A stretch of 64,000 nt of DNA. Source: Panulirus ornatus (Eukaryota > Arthropoda > Malacostraca > Decapoda > Palinuridae). A program made the translations under genes and the position numbers. The first letter of the stretch is position 1. Each line of letters begins with the position of its first letter. The notes under the pieces were generated by a model, which was not told where the DNA came from, did not search any database, and saw only the letters and a list, made by a program, of their open reading frames with translations. The stretch covers positions 15,016,989 through 15,080,988 of the forward strand of contig NC_092287.1 in the NCBI RefSeq assembly GCF_036320965.1, written 5' to 3'. Shown here one piece after another: positions 27,719 through 40,500 of this stretch.

Positions 27719-27942
27719 AACTCCATCATTTCTGTGGGACTTCCATCATGATCCAATTACCTAAATCATTACACTTGTACCTTAAAGATTGAGGTACCTC
27801 CATCATTACTGTGGTACCTCCATCATGAACAACTCCATCATTTCTGTGGGATTTCCATCATGATCCAATTACCTAAATCATTACGCTTGTACCTTAATGA
27901 TTGAAGTACCTCCATCATTACTGTGGTACCTTCATCATGAAC
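27719..27942 (+). repeat. 112-bp tandem duplication in H5
   Basis: AACTCCATCATTTCTGTGGG at 27719 and 27831; the second copy has the same private variants as in H4 (GGGATTTCC, ATTACGCTTG). Confidence 0.8.
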
Positions 27943-30110
27943 AAAGGATATCCATCATCGCATTTGTACCTCCATCATGATCCAAATACCTCCATCATTA
28001 CTGTGGTATCTCCATCATGATCCAAGTACCTCAATCCTTACACTTGTACCTTCATTATTCAAGTACTTCCATAATTACTGTGGTACCTCTATCATGATGA
28101 AAGTACATCCATGATTACATTTGTACCTCCATCATGATCCAATTGCCTCCATCATTACTGTGGTACCTCCATCATGACCCACGTACCTCCATCATTATTG
28201 TGGCACCTCCTTTATGATAAAAGTACGTCAATCATTACTGTGGTAATTCCATCATGATCTAAGTATCTCCATCATTACTGTGATACCTCCATCATGATCC
28301 AGATACCTCAGTCATTTACTTTAGTACTTCCATCAAAAGATATTACTGTGCTACCTCCTTCATGAACCAAGTACCTTCTTCATTAATATGTTACTTCCAT
28401 CATTATCGTAGTACCTCCATTATTATATTTGTACCTCCATTATTATCCAAATACCTCTATCATTACTCTGGTACTTCACATCATTATCCAAGAATCTCCA
28501 TCGTGATCGAAGTACCTCCATCATGATCAAATAACCTCCATCATAACTGTCATACATCCATCATGTTGATACTAGGTCCATCATGGTCCAAGTACCTCAA
28601 TCATGATTCAAGTACCTTCATCATATCTCTGGTACCTCCATCTTGATCAAAGAACCTTTATCATTACTTTCGTACCTCCATCATGATCAAAGTTTTTCCA
28701 TCATGATTCAAGTACCTCAATCATGATTCAAGTACCTCCATTAATACTGTGGTACCTCCATCATGATCCAAGTACCCCAATCATGATTCAGATACCTCCA
28801 TCAATACTGTGGTACCTCCATCATGATCTAAGTAATTCCATCATTACTGTAGTATTTCCATCATGATCCAAGTACCTCCATCATTACTGTGGTACTTCCA
28901 TCATTATCCAAGTACTTCAATCATGATCCAAGTACCTCCATTATTACTGTGGTACTTCCATCATTATCCAAGTACTTCTATCATGATCCAAGTACCTACA
29001 TCTTGATCAAAGAACATCCATCCTTACTGTGGTACTTCCATCACGATCGAAGTACCTCCAGTATTACAATTGTAGCTCCATCATGTATCAAAGAACCTCC
29101 ATCATTACTGCGGTACTTCCATCACGATCGAAGTACCTCCATTATTATAATTGTGCCTCCATTATGATCTAAGTACTTCCATCATTAATGTGGTACTTTA
29201 CATCATTATCCAAGAACCTCCATCATGGTCTAATTACCTCCATCATGATCGAAGTACCTCCATCATTACTCTGGTTACTCCATCATGATCCAAGTACCTC
29301 CGTCATTACTGTTGTACTTCCAACATGATCAAGTACTTCCATAACTTACTGTAGTACTCCATCATTTTCCAAGTACTTCCATCATGATCCAAGTACCCCC
29401 ATTATGATCAAAGATCCTCCATCAATTAGTGTGGTACTTCCATCACGATCGAAGTACCTCTATTATTAAACATGTACCTCTATCATGAACCAAGTAACTC
29501 CATCATTACTGTGGTACTCCACATCATTATCGAAGTACCTCTATCATTATCCAAGTACCTCCATCATGATCAAAGAGCCCCTATCATTACTGTGGTACCT
29601 CAATCATGATCAAAGTACCTCCATCATGATCCAAGTACCTCAATCGTGATTCAAGTACCTCCATCATTACTGTGGTACCTCCATTATGATCCAAGAACCT
29701 CAGTCATCATTCAAATACCTCCATAATTACTGTGGTACCTCCATCATGATCAAAGTACCTCCATCATTACTGTGGTACCTCCATCATAACCCACGTACCT
29801 CCATTATTAATGTGGTACTTCCATTATGATCCAAGTACCTCCATCATAATCCAATTGCCTCCAATATAACTGTGTTTCCTCCATCCTCATCCAAGTACCT
29901 CCATCTTTAGGCTTGTACCTCAATCATGATCCAAGTACCTCCAGCATTACTGTGGTACTTCCATCATGATCGAAGTATCTCCATCCTTACACTTGTACCT
30001 CCATTAGGATCTAAGTACCTCTATCATTACACTGATACTTCCATCATGATCCAAGTACCTCTATCATGATCAAAGATCATTACTGTGGTACCTCCATTTT
30101 TATCGTTGTA

Positions 30111-33006
30111 CCTGCATGATGATCGGTATAGCTCCATCATGATCCAAGTTTCTCCATCATTACTGTGGTACTTCCATCAAGATACAAGTACTTCCATCAT
30201 GTTCGGAGTACATCTATGATTCATGTACCTTCATCACGATCCAAGTACCTCCATTATTAATGTGGTATTTCCATCATGATTCAAGTACCTCAATCATGAT
30301 ACAAGTACATCCATCATTACTGTGGTCCCTCCATCATGATCCAAATACCTCCATAATTGCACTTCTACCTCCATCATAATTCAAGTACCTTCATCATTGC
30401 TGACGTACTTCCATCATGATCCAAGTACCTCAATCATTACTGCGGTACCGCCGTAATGATCCAAGTGCTTCCATCATTACTGTGGTTTTTCCATCATTAT
30501 ACAAGTACCTCGATCATTACTGTGGTACTTCTAACATTTTCCAAGTAACTCCAAAATTACTGTGGTACTTCCATCTTGATCCTATTACCTCTATCATTAC
30601 TGCGGTACCTCTATCATGATCCAGTTACTTCCATCTTTACTGTGGTACCTCCATCATGATCAAAGTGCCTCTATCATGACCCAAGTACCTCAATTATCAT
30701 TTAAGTACCTCCATCATTACTGTGGTACCACCATCATGATCCAAGTACCTTAATCATGATTCAAGTAACTCCATCATTTCTGTGGGACTTCCATCATGAT
30801 CCAATTACCTAAATCATTACACTTGTACCTTAATGATTGAAGTACCTCCATCATTACTGTGGTACCTCCATCATGAACAAAGGATATCCATCATCACATT
30901 TGTACCTCAATCATGATCCAAGTACCTCAATTCTTACACTTGTACCTTCATTATTCAAGTACTTCCATGATTACTGTGGTACCTCTATCATGATCAAAGT
31001 ACATCCATCATTACATTTGTACCTCCATTATGATCCAAGTACCTCCATCATTACTGTGGTACCTCCATCATGATCCACGTACCTCCATCATTATTGTGGT
31101 ACCTCCTTTATGATAAAAGTACGTCAATCATTACTGTGGTAATTCCATCATGATCTAAGTATCTCCATCATTACTGTGATACCTCCATCATGATCCAGGT
31201 ACCTCAATCATTTACTATAGTACTTCCATCAAGATCTATTACTGTGCTACCTCCTTCATGAACCAAGTACCTCCATCATTAATATGTTACTTCCATCATG
31301 ATCGTAGTACCTCCATTATTACATTTGTACCTACATTATTATCCAAGTACCTCTATCATTACTCTGGTACTTCATATCATTATCCAAGAATCTCCATCGT
31401 GATCGAAGTACCTCCATCATGATCAAATAACCTCCATCATTACTGTCATACATCCATCATGTTGATACTAGGTCCATCATGGTGCAAGTACCTCAATCAT
31501 GGTTGAAGTACCTTCATCATAACTCTGGTAGCTCCATCTTGATCAAAGAACCTCTATCACTACTCTGGTACCTCCATCATGATCAAAGTACCTCCATCAT
31601 GATTCAAATACCTCAATCATGATTCAAGTACCTCCATTAATACTGTGGTACCTCCATCATGATCCAAGTACATCAATCATTATTCATATACCTCCATCAA
31701 TACTGTGGTACCTCCATCATGTTCTAAGTAATTCCATCATTACTGTAGTATTTCCATCATGATCCAAGTACCTCCATCATTACTGTGGTACTTCCATCAT
31801 TATCCAATTACTTCAATCATGATCCAAGTACCTCTATCATTACTGTGGTACTTCCATCATTATCCAAGTACTTCTATCATGATCCAAATACCTACATCTT
31901 GATCAAAGAACATCCATCCTTACTGTGGTACTTCCATCACGATCGAAGTACCTCCAGTATTACAATTGTAGCTCCATCGTGTATCAAAGAACCTCCATCA
32001 TTACTGCGGTAATTCCATCACGATCGAAGTACCTTCATTATTACAATTGTGCCTCCATTATGATCTAAGTACTTCCATCATTAATGTGGTACTTTACATC
32101 ATTATCCAAGAACCTCCATCATGGTCTAATTACCTCCATCATGATCGAAGTACCTCCATCATTACTGTGGTTACTCCATCATGATCCAAGTACCTCCGTC
32201 ATTACTGTTGTACCTCCAACATGACCAACTACTTCCATAACTTACTGTTGTACTCCATCATTTTCCAAATACTTCCATCATGATCCAAGTACCCCCATTA
32301 TGATCAAAGATCCTCCATCAATTAGTGTGGTACTTCCATCACGATCGAAGTACCTCTATTATTAAACATGTACCTCTATCATGAACCAAGTAACTCCATC
32401 ATTACTGTGGTACTCCACATCGTTATCGAAGTACCTCTATCATTATCCAAGTACCTCCATTATGATCAAAGAGCCCACATCATTACTGTGGTACCTCAAT
32501 CATGATCAAAGTACCTCCATCATGATCCAAGTACCTCAATCGTGATTCAAGTACCTCCATCATTACTGTGGTACATCCATTATGATCCAAGAACCTCAGT
32601 CATCATTCAAATACCTCCATAATTACTGTGGTACCTCCATCATGATCAAAGTACCTCCATAATTACTGTGGTACCTCCATCATAACCCAGGTACCTCCAT
32701 TATTACTATGGTACTTCCATTATGATCCAAGTACCTCCATCATAATCCAATTGCCTCCAATATAACTGTGTTTCCTCCATCCTCATTCAAGTACCTCCAT
32801 CTTTAGGCTTGTACCTCTACCATGATCCAAGTACCTCCAGCATTACTATCGTACTTCCATTATGATCGAAGTATTTCCATCATTACACTTGTACCTCCAT
32901 TAGGATTTAAGTACCTCTATCATTACACTGATACTTCCATCATGGTCCAAATACCTGTATCATGATCAAAGATCATTACTGTGGTACCTCCATTTTTATC
33001 GGTGTA
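30111..33006 (+). repeat. HOR unit H6 (2,896 bp, simplest middle form)
   Basis: CCTGCATGATGATCGGTAT at 30111, TGCGGTACCGCCGTAATG at 30441, AAGATCTATTACTG at 31231. It has none of the local duplications of H3-H5, so it is the best representative of the middle-form unit. GAGCCCACATC near 32468 and CTTTAGGCTTGTACC near 32800 are typical late-unit variants. Confidence 0.8.
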
Positions 33007-36000
33007 CCTGCATGATGATCGGTATACCTCCATCATGATCCAAGTTTCTCCATCATTACTGTGTTACTTCCATCAAGATACAAGTACTTCTATCATGTTC
33101 GGAGTACATCTATGATTCATGTACCTTCATCACGATCCAAGTACCTCTATTATTAATGTGGTATTTCCATAATGATTCACGTACATCAATCATGATACAA
33201 GTACATCCATCATTACTGTGGTCCCTCAATCATGATCCAAATACCTCCATAATTGCACTTCTACGTCCATCATAATTCAAGTACCTTCATCACTGCTGAC
33301 GTACTTCCATCATGATCCAAGTACCTCAATCATTACTGCGGTACTTCTAACTGTGGTACTGTGGTACTTCTAACAATTTCCAAGTAACTCCAAAATTACT
33401 GTGGTATTTCCGTCTTGATCCTATTACCTCTATCATTACTGCGGTACCTCTATCATGATCCAGTTACTTCCATCTTTACTGTGGTACCTCCATCATGATC
33501 AAAGTGCCTCTATCATGACCCAAGTACCTCAATTATCATTTAAGTACCTCCATCATTACTCTGGTACCACCATCATGATCCAAGTACCTCAATCATGATT
33601 CAAGTAACTCCATCATTTCTGTGGTACTTCCATCATGATCCAATTACCTAAATCATTACACTTGTACGTTAATGATTGAAGTACCTCCATCATTACTGTG
33701 GTACCTCAATCATGAACAAAGGATATCCATCATCACATTTGTACCTGCATCATGATCCAAGTACCTCCATCATTACTGTGGTATCTCCATCATGATCCAA
33801 GTACCTCTATCCTTACACTTGTACCTTCATTATTCAGGTACTTCCATAATTACTGTTGTACCTCTATCATGATCAAAGTACATCCATGATTACATTTGTA
33901 CCTCCATCATGATCCAAGTACCTCCATCATTACTGTGGTTCTCCATCATGATCCACGTACCTCCATCATTATTGTGGTACCTCCTTTATGATAAAAGTAC
34001 ATCTATCATTACTGTGTTATTCAATCATGATCTAAGTATCTCCATCATTACTGTGATACCTCCATCATGATCCAGGTACCTCAATCATTTACTATAGTAC
34101 TTCCATCAAGATCTATTACTGTGCTATCTTCTTCATGAACCAAGTACCTCCATCATTAATATGTTACTTCCATCATGATCGTAGTACCTCCATTATTACA
34201 TTTGTACCTCCATTATCATCCAAGTACCTCTATCATTACTCTGGTACTTCACATAATTATCCAAGAATCTCCATCGTGATCGAAGTACCTCCATCATGAT
34301 CAAATAACCTCCATCATTACTGTCATACATCCATCATGTTGATACTAGGTCCATCATGGTCCAAGTACCTCAATCATGATTCAAGTACCTTCATCATATC
34401 TCTGGTACCTCCATCTTGATCAAAGAACCTCTATCATTACTCTGGTACCTCCATCATGATCAAAGTTTTTCCATCATGATTCAAGTACATCCATCAATAC
34501 TGTGGTACCACCATCATGATCTAAGTAACTCCATCATGATTCAAATACTCCATCATTACTGAGTACCTCCATCATGATCTAAGTAATTCCATCATTACTG
34601 TAGTACTTCCATCATGATCCAAGTACCTCCATCATTACTGTGGTACTTCCATCATTATCCAAGTACTTCCATCATGATCCAAGTACCTCCATCATGATCA
34701 AAGAACATCCATCATTACTGTGGTACTTCCATCACGATCGAAGTACCTCCATTATTACAATTGTAGCTCCATCATGATCAAAGAACCTCCATCATTACTG
34801 TGGTACTTCCATCACGATCGAAGTACCTCCATTATTACAATTGTACCTCCATTATGATCTAAGTACTTCCATCATTAATGTGGTACTTTACATCATTATC
34901 CAAGTACCTCCATCATGGTCCAAGTACCTCCATCATGATCGAAGTACCTCCATCATTACTGTGGTTACTCCATCATGATCCAAGTACCTCCGTCATTACT
35001 GTGGTACCTCCAACATGACCAAGTACCTCCATCATTACTCTAGTACTCCATCATTTTCCAAGTACTTCCATCATGATCCAAGTACCTCCATTATGATCAA
35101 AGATCCTCCATCATTAGTGTGGTACTTCCATCACGATCGAAGTACCTCTATTATTAAACATGTACCTCTATCATGAACCAAGTAACTCCATCATTACTGT
35201 GGTACTCCACATCATTATCGAAGTACCTCCATCATTATCCAAGTACCTCCATCATGATCAAAGAGCCCCCATCATTACTGTGGTACCTCAATCATGATCA
35301 AAGTACCTCCATCATGATCCAAGTACCTCAATCATGATTCAAGTACCTCCATCATTACTGTGGTACCTCCATCATTATCCAAGAACCTCCGTCATCATTC
35401 AAATACCTCCATCATTACTGTGGTACCTCCATCATGATCTAAGTACCTCAGTCTTTACACTTGTACCTTACTGATTCAAGTACCTCCATAATTATTGTGG
35501 TACATCAATCATAATCAAACATCATCCATTATTATATTTGTACCTCCATCATGATCCAAGTGCCTCCATCATTGCTGTGGTACCTCCATCATGATTCTAC
35601 CTCCCTCATTACTGTGGTACTTCCATCATGATCCAAGTACGTCCATCATTTTTTAGCACCTCCATCATAATTCAGGTATCTCCATCATTCACTTTAGTAC
35701 TTCCATCATGATCTAAGCACCTCCACAATTACTGTGGTACCTCGTTTATGATCCAAGTAACTCCATCATTAATGTGGTACTTCCATCATGATTGAAGTAC
35801 CTCCATTATTACATTTGCAACTCCATTATTATGCAAGTACCACTCTCGTTACTGTGGTACTTCACATTGTTATCCAAGAACCTCCATCATGATCGAAGTA
35901 CCTCCATCATGATCAAAGAACCTCCATCATTACTGCCGTACATCCATCATGATGATAGTACGTCCATCATGATCCCAGTACCTCAATCATGATTCAAGTA

Positions 36001-37553
36001 CCTCCATCATTACTGTGGTACCTCCATCATGATCAAAGTACTTCCGTCATTACTGTGGCACCTCCATCATAATTCAGGTACCTCGATTATTACTGTGGTA
36101 GTTCCATTATGATCCAAGTACCTCCATCATTAATGTGGTACTTCCATCATGATTGAAGTACCTCCATTATTACATTTGCAACTCCATTATTATCCAAGTA
36201 CCTCTCTCGTTACTGTGGTATTTCACATTATTATCCAAGAACCTCCATCATGATCGAAGTACCTCCATCATGATCAAAGAACCTCCATCATTACTGTCGT
36301 ACCTACATTATGATGATAATACGCCCATCATGATCCAAGTACCTCAATCATGATTCAAGTACCTCCATGATTACTGTGGTACCTCCATTATGATCAAAGT
36401 ACCTCAATCATGATTCAAGTACCTCCGTCATCACTCTGGTACCTCCATCTTGATCAAAGAACCTCCATCATTACTGTGGTACCTCCATCATGATCAAAGT
36501 ACCTCCATCATGATCCAAGTACCTCAATCATGATTCAAGTACCTACATCGTTAATGTGGTATCTCCATCATGATCCAGGTACCTCAATCCAGATTCAACT
36601 ACCTCCATCATTACTGGGGTACCTCCATCATGATCCAAGTACCTCAATCATTACAATTGTACCTTCATGATTCAAGTACCTCCATCATTACTGTGGTACC
36701 TCCATCATGATCAAAGTACATCCATCATTACACTTGTAATTCCTTCATGGTGCAAGTACCTCCATCATTATTGTGGCACCTCTTTCACGATCCAAGTACG
36801 TCAATCATTACTGTGGTACTTCCATCATGATCCAAGTGCCTCCCTCATGATCCAGACACCTCCATCATTTTCTGTAGTACTTCGATCATGATCCAAGTAC
36901 TTCCATCATAATCCAAGTTCCTCCGTCATGATCCAAGTACCTCTATCATTAAAGTGGTACTTCCATCATCATCGAAGTACCTCCATTATTACACTTGTAC
37001 CTCCATTATGATCCAAGTACCTGTATCATTACTGTGGTACTTCACATCATTATCCAAGTACCTCCATCATGATCGAAGTACCTCCATCATGATCAAAGAA
37101 CCTCCATCATTACTGCCGTACCTCTATCTTGATGATAGTACGTCCATCATGATTCAAGTACCTCCATAATTACTGTGGTACCTCCATCATGATCAAAGTA
37201 CCTCCATCATTACTGTGGTACCTCCATCATAATCCAGGTACCTCCATTATTACTGTGGTACTTCCATTATGATCCAAGTACCTCCATCATAATCCAATTA
37301 CCTCCACTATTACTGTGTTTCCTCCATCCTCATCCAAGTACCTCCATCATTAGACTTGTACCTCAATCATGATCCAAGTACCTCCAGCATTACTGTGGTA
37401 CTTCCATCATGATCGAAGTATCTCCATCATTACACTTGTACCTCCATTAGGATCTAAGTACCTCTATCATTACTCTGATACTTCCCTCATGATCCAAGTA
37501 CCTCTATCATGATCAAAGATCATTACTGTGGTACCTCCATTTTTATCGTTGTA
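33007..37553 (+). repeat. HOR unit H7 (4,547 bp, full form)
   Basis: CCTGCATGATGATCGGTAT at 33007; TGCGGT at 33338 is followed by a deletion and small scramble (GCGGTACTTCTAACTGTGG) that removes about 80 bp of the usual sequence. AAGATCTATTACTG is at 34108. From about 34.6 kb the monomers become much closer to consensus. The unit includes a CTCTCG doublet (35844/36205) and the CATTAAAGTGG segment (about 36950). Confidence 0.75.
35764..36485 (+). repeat. Paired ~361-bp block (doublet 3)
   Basis: CTCTCG markers at 35844 and 36205, 361 bp apart, each preceded by ATTACATTTGCAACTCC. The first half has GTACATCCATCATGATG and the second GTACCTACATTATGATG, as in doublets 1 and 2. Confidence 0.75.
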
Positions 37554-40500
37554 CCTGCATGATGATCGATGTAAATCCATCATGATCCAAATATCTCCAT
37601 CATTACTGTGGTACTTCCATCATGATACAAATATTTCCATCGTATTCGGAGTACATCTGCGATCCATGTACCTTCATCACGATTCAAGTATTTCCATTAT
37701 CAATGTGGTATTTCCATCATGATACAAGTTCCTCAATCATGATACAAGTACATCCATCATTACTGTGGTACCTCCATCATGATCCAAATACCTCCATAAT
37801 TGCACTTCTACCTCCATCATTATACAAGTACCTTCATCATTCTTAACGTACTTAAATCATGATCGAAGTACCTCAATCATTACTGCGGTGCCGCCATAAT
37901 GATCCACGTACTTCCATCATTACTGTGGTTATTCCATCATGATACAAGTACCTCGATCATTACTGTGGTACTTCTAACATGTTCCAAGTACCTCCAAGAT
38001 TACTGTGGTACTTCCATCTTGATCCTATTACCTCTATCATTACTGCGGTACCTCTATCATGATCCAGGTACTTCCATCTTTACTGTGGTACCTCCATCAT
38101 GATCAAAGTGCCTCTATCATGATCCAAGTACCTCAATCATGATTTAAGTATCTCCATCATTACTGTGGTACCTCCATCATGATCCAAGTTCCTCAATCAT
38201 GATTCAAGTACCTCCATCATTTCTGTGGGACCTCCATCATGATCCAATTACCTAAATCATTACACTTGTACCTTAATGATTCAAGTACCTCCATCATTAC
38301 TGTGGTACCTCCATCATGAACAAAGTATATCCATCATCACATTTGTACCTCCATCATGATCCAAGTACCTGCATCATTACTGTGGTACCTCCATCATGAT
38401 CCAAGTACCTCAATCATTACACTTGTACCTTCATGATTCAAGTACTTCCATAATTACTGTGGTACCTCTATCATGATCAAAGTACATCCATCATTACATT
38501 TGTACCTCCATCATGATCCAAGTACCTCCATCATTACTGTGGTACCTCCATCATGATCCAAGTACCTCCATCATTATTGTGGTACCTCCTTCATGATCCA
38601 AGTACGTCAATCATTACTGTGGTAATTCCATCATGATCCAAGTATCTCCATCATTTTTGTGGTACCTCCATCATGATCCAGGTACCTCAATCATTTACTA
38701 TAGTACTTCCATCAAGATCTATTACTGTGGTACCTCCTTCATGAACCAAGTACCTCCATCATTAATATGTTACTTCCATCATGATCGAAGTACCTCCATT
38801 ATTACACTTGTACCTCCATTATTATCCAAGTACCTCTATCATTACTGTGGTACTTCACATCATTATCCAAGAATCTCCATCATGATCGAAGTACCTCCAT
38901 CATGTTCAAATAACCTCCATCATTACTGTCATACATCCATCATGATGATAGTAGGTCCATCATGATCCAAGTACCTCAATCATGATTCAAGTATTTCAAT
39001 CATTACTCTGGTACCTCCATCTTGATCAAAGAACCTCAATCATTGCTGTGTTACCTCCATCATGATCAAAGTACCTTCATCATGATTCAAGTACCTCAAT
39101 CATGATTCAAGTACCTCCATCATTAATGTGGTACCTCCATCATGATCCAAGTACCTCAATCATGATTCAAATACCTCCATGATTACTGTGGTACCTCCAT
39201 TATGATCTAATTAATTTCATCATTACTGTAGTACTTCCATCATGATCCAAGTACCTTCATCATTTCTGTGGTACTTCCATCATTATCCAAGTACTTCCAT
39301 CATGATCCAAGTACCTCCATCATGATCAAAGAACATCCATCATTGCTGTAGTACTTCCATCACGATCGAAGTACCTCCATTATTACAATTGTAGCTCCAT
39401 CATATATCAAAGAACTCCATCATTACTGTGGTGCTTCTATCACGATCGAAGTACCTCCATTATTACAATTGTACCTCCATTATGATCCAAGTCCCTCCAC
39501 CATTAATGTGGTACTTTACATCATTATCCAAGTACCTCCATCATGGCCCAAGTACCTCCATCATGATCGAAGTACCTCCATCATTATTGTGGTTACTCCA
39601 TCATGATCGAAGTACCTCCGTCATTACTTTGGTACCTCCAACATGACCAAGACCTCCATCATTACTGTAGTACTCCATCATTATCCAAGTACTTCTCTCA
39701 TGATCCAAGTACCTCAATTATGATCAAAGATCCTCCATCATTAGTGTGGTACTTCTATCACGATCGAAGTACCTCTGTTATTAAACATGTACCTCTATCA
39801 TGAAGCAAGTAACTCCATCATTACTGTGGTACTCCACATCATTATCGAAGTAAACCCCATCTTTATCCAAGTACCTCCATCATGATCAAAGAGCCCCCAT
39901 CATTACTGTGGTACCTCAATCATGATCTAAGTACCTCCATCATGATCCAAGTACCTCAATCATTATTCAAGTACCTCAATCATTACTGTGGTACCTCCAT
40001 CATGATTCAAGAACCTCAGTCATGATTCAAATACCTCCATCATTACTGTGGTACCTCCATCATGATCCAAGTACCTCAATCTTTACACTTGTACCTTAAT
40101 GATTCAATTGTGTCCATAATTATTGTGGTACCTCAATCATAATCAAACAACATCCATTATTACATTTGCACCTCAATCATGATCCAAGTGCCTCCATCAT
40201 TATTGTGGTACCTCCATCATGATCCAAGTACCTCCATCATTAATGTGGTACTTCCATCATGATTGAAGTACCTCCATTATTACATTTGCAGCTCCATTAT
40301 CATCCAAGTACCACTCTCGTTATTGTGGTACTTCACATTATTATCCAAGAACCTCCGTTATGATCGAAGTACCTCCATCATGATCCAGGTACCTCAATCA
40401 TTTACTATAGTCCTTCCATCAAGATCTATTACTGTGGTACCTCTTTCATGAACCAAGTACCTCCATCATTAATATGTTACTTCATCATGATCGAAGTACC

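Larger units (their letters stand above)
26864..30110 (+). repeat. HOR unit H5 (3,247 bp, middle form)
   Basis: CCTGCATGATGATCGGTAT at 26864, TGCGGTACCGCC at 27393. The AAGATCTATT marker near 28334 is mutated to AAAAGATATTACTG. It shares the 112-bp duplication with H4 and in addition carries a ~225-bp transposed copy of upstream sequence (26911-27137), which accounts for most of its extra length. Confidence 0.8.

Noticed and set aside
38633..38965. 110-codon open frame recurring at 46300, 47365, 52169, 55867 and 57347
   Set aside because: Recurrence follows the HOR period, not gene duplication. The monomer length is not a multiple of three, the frame is not preserved in all HOR copies (several carry frame-breaking indels), and the peptide is low-complexity.
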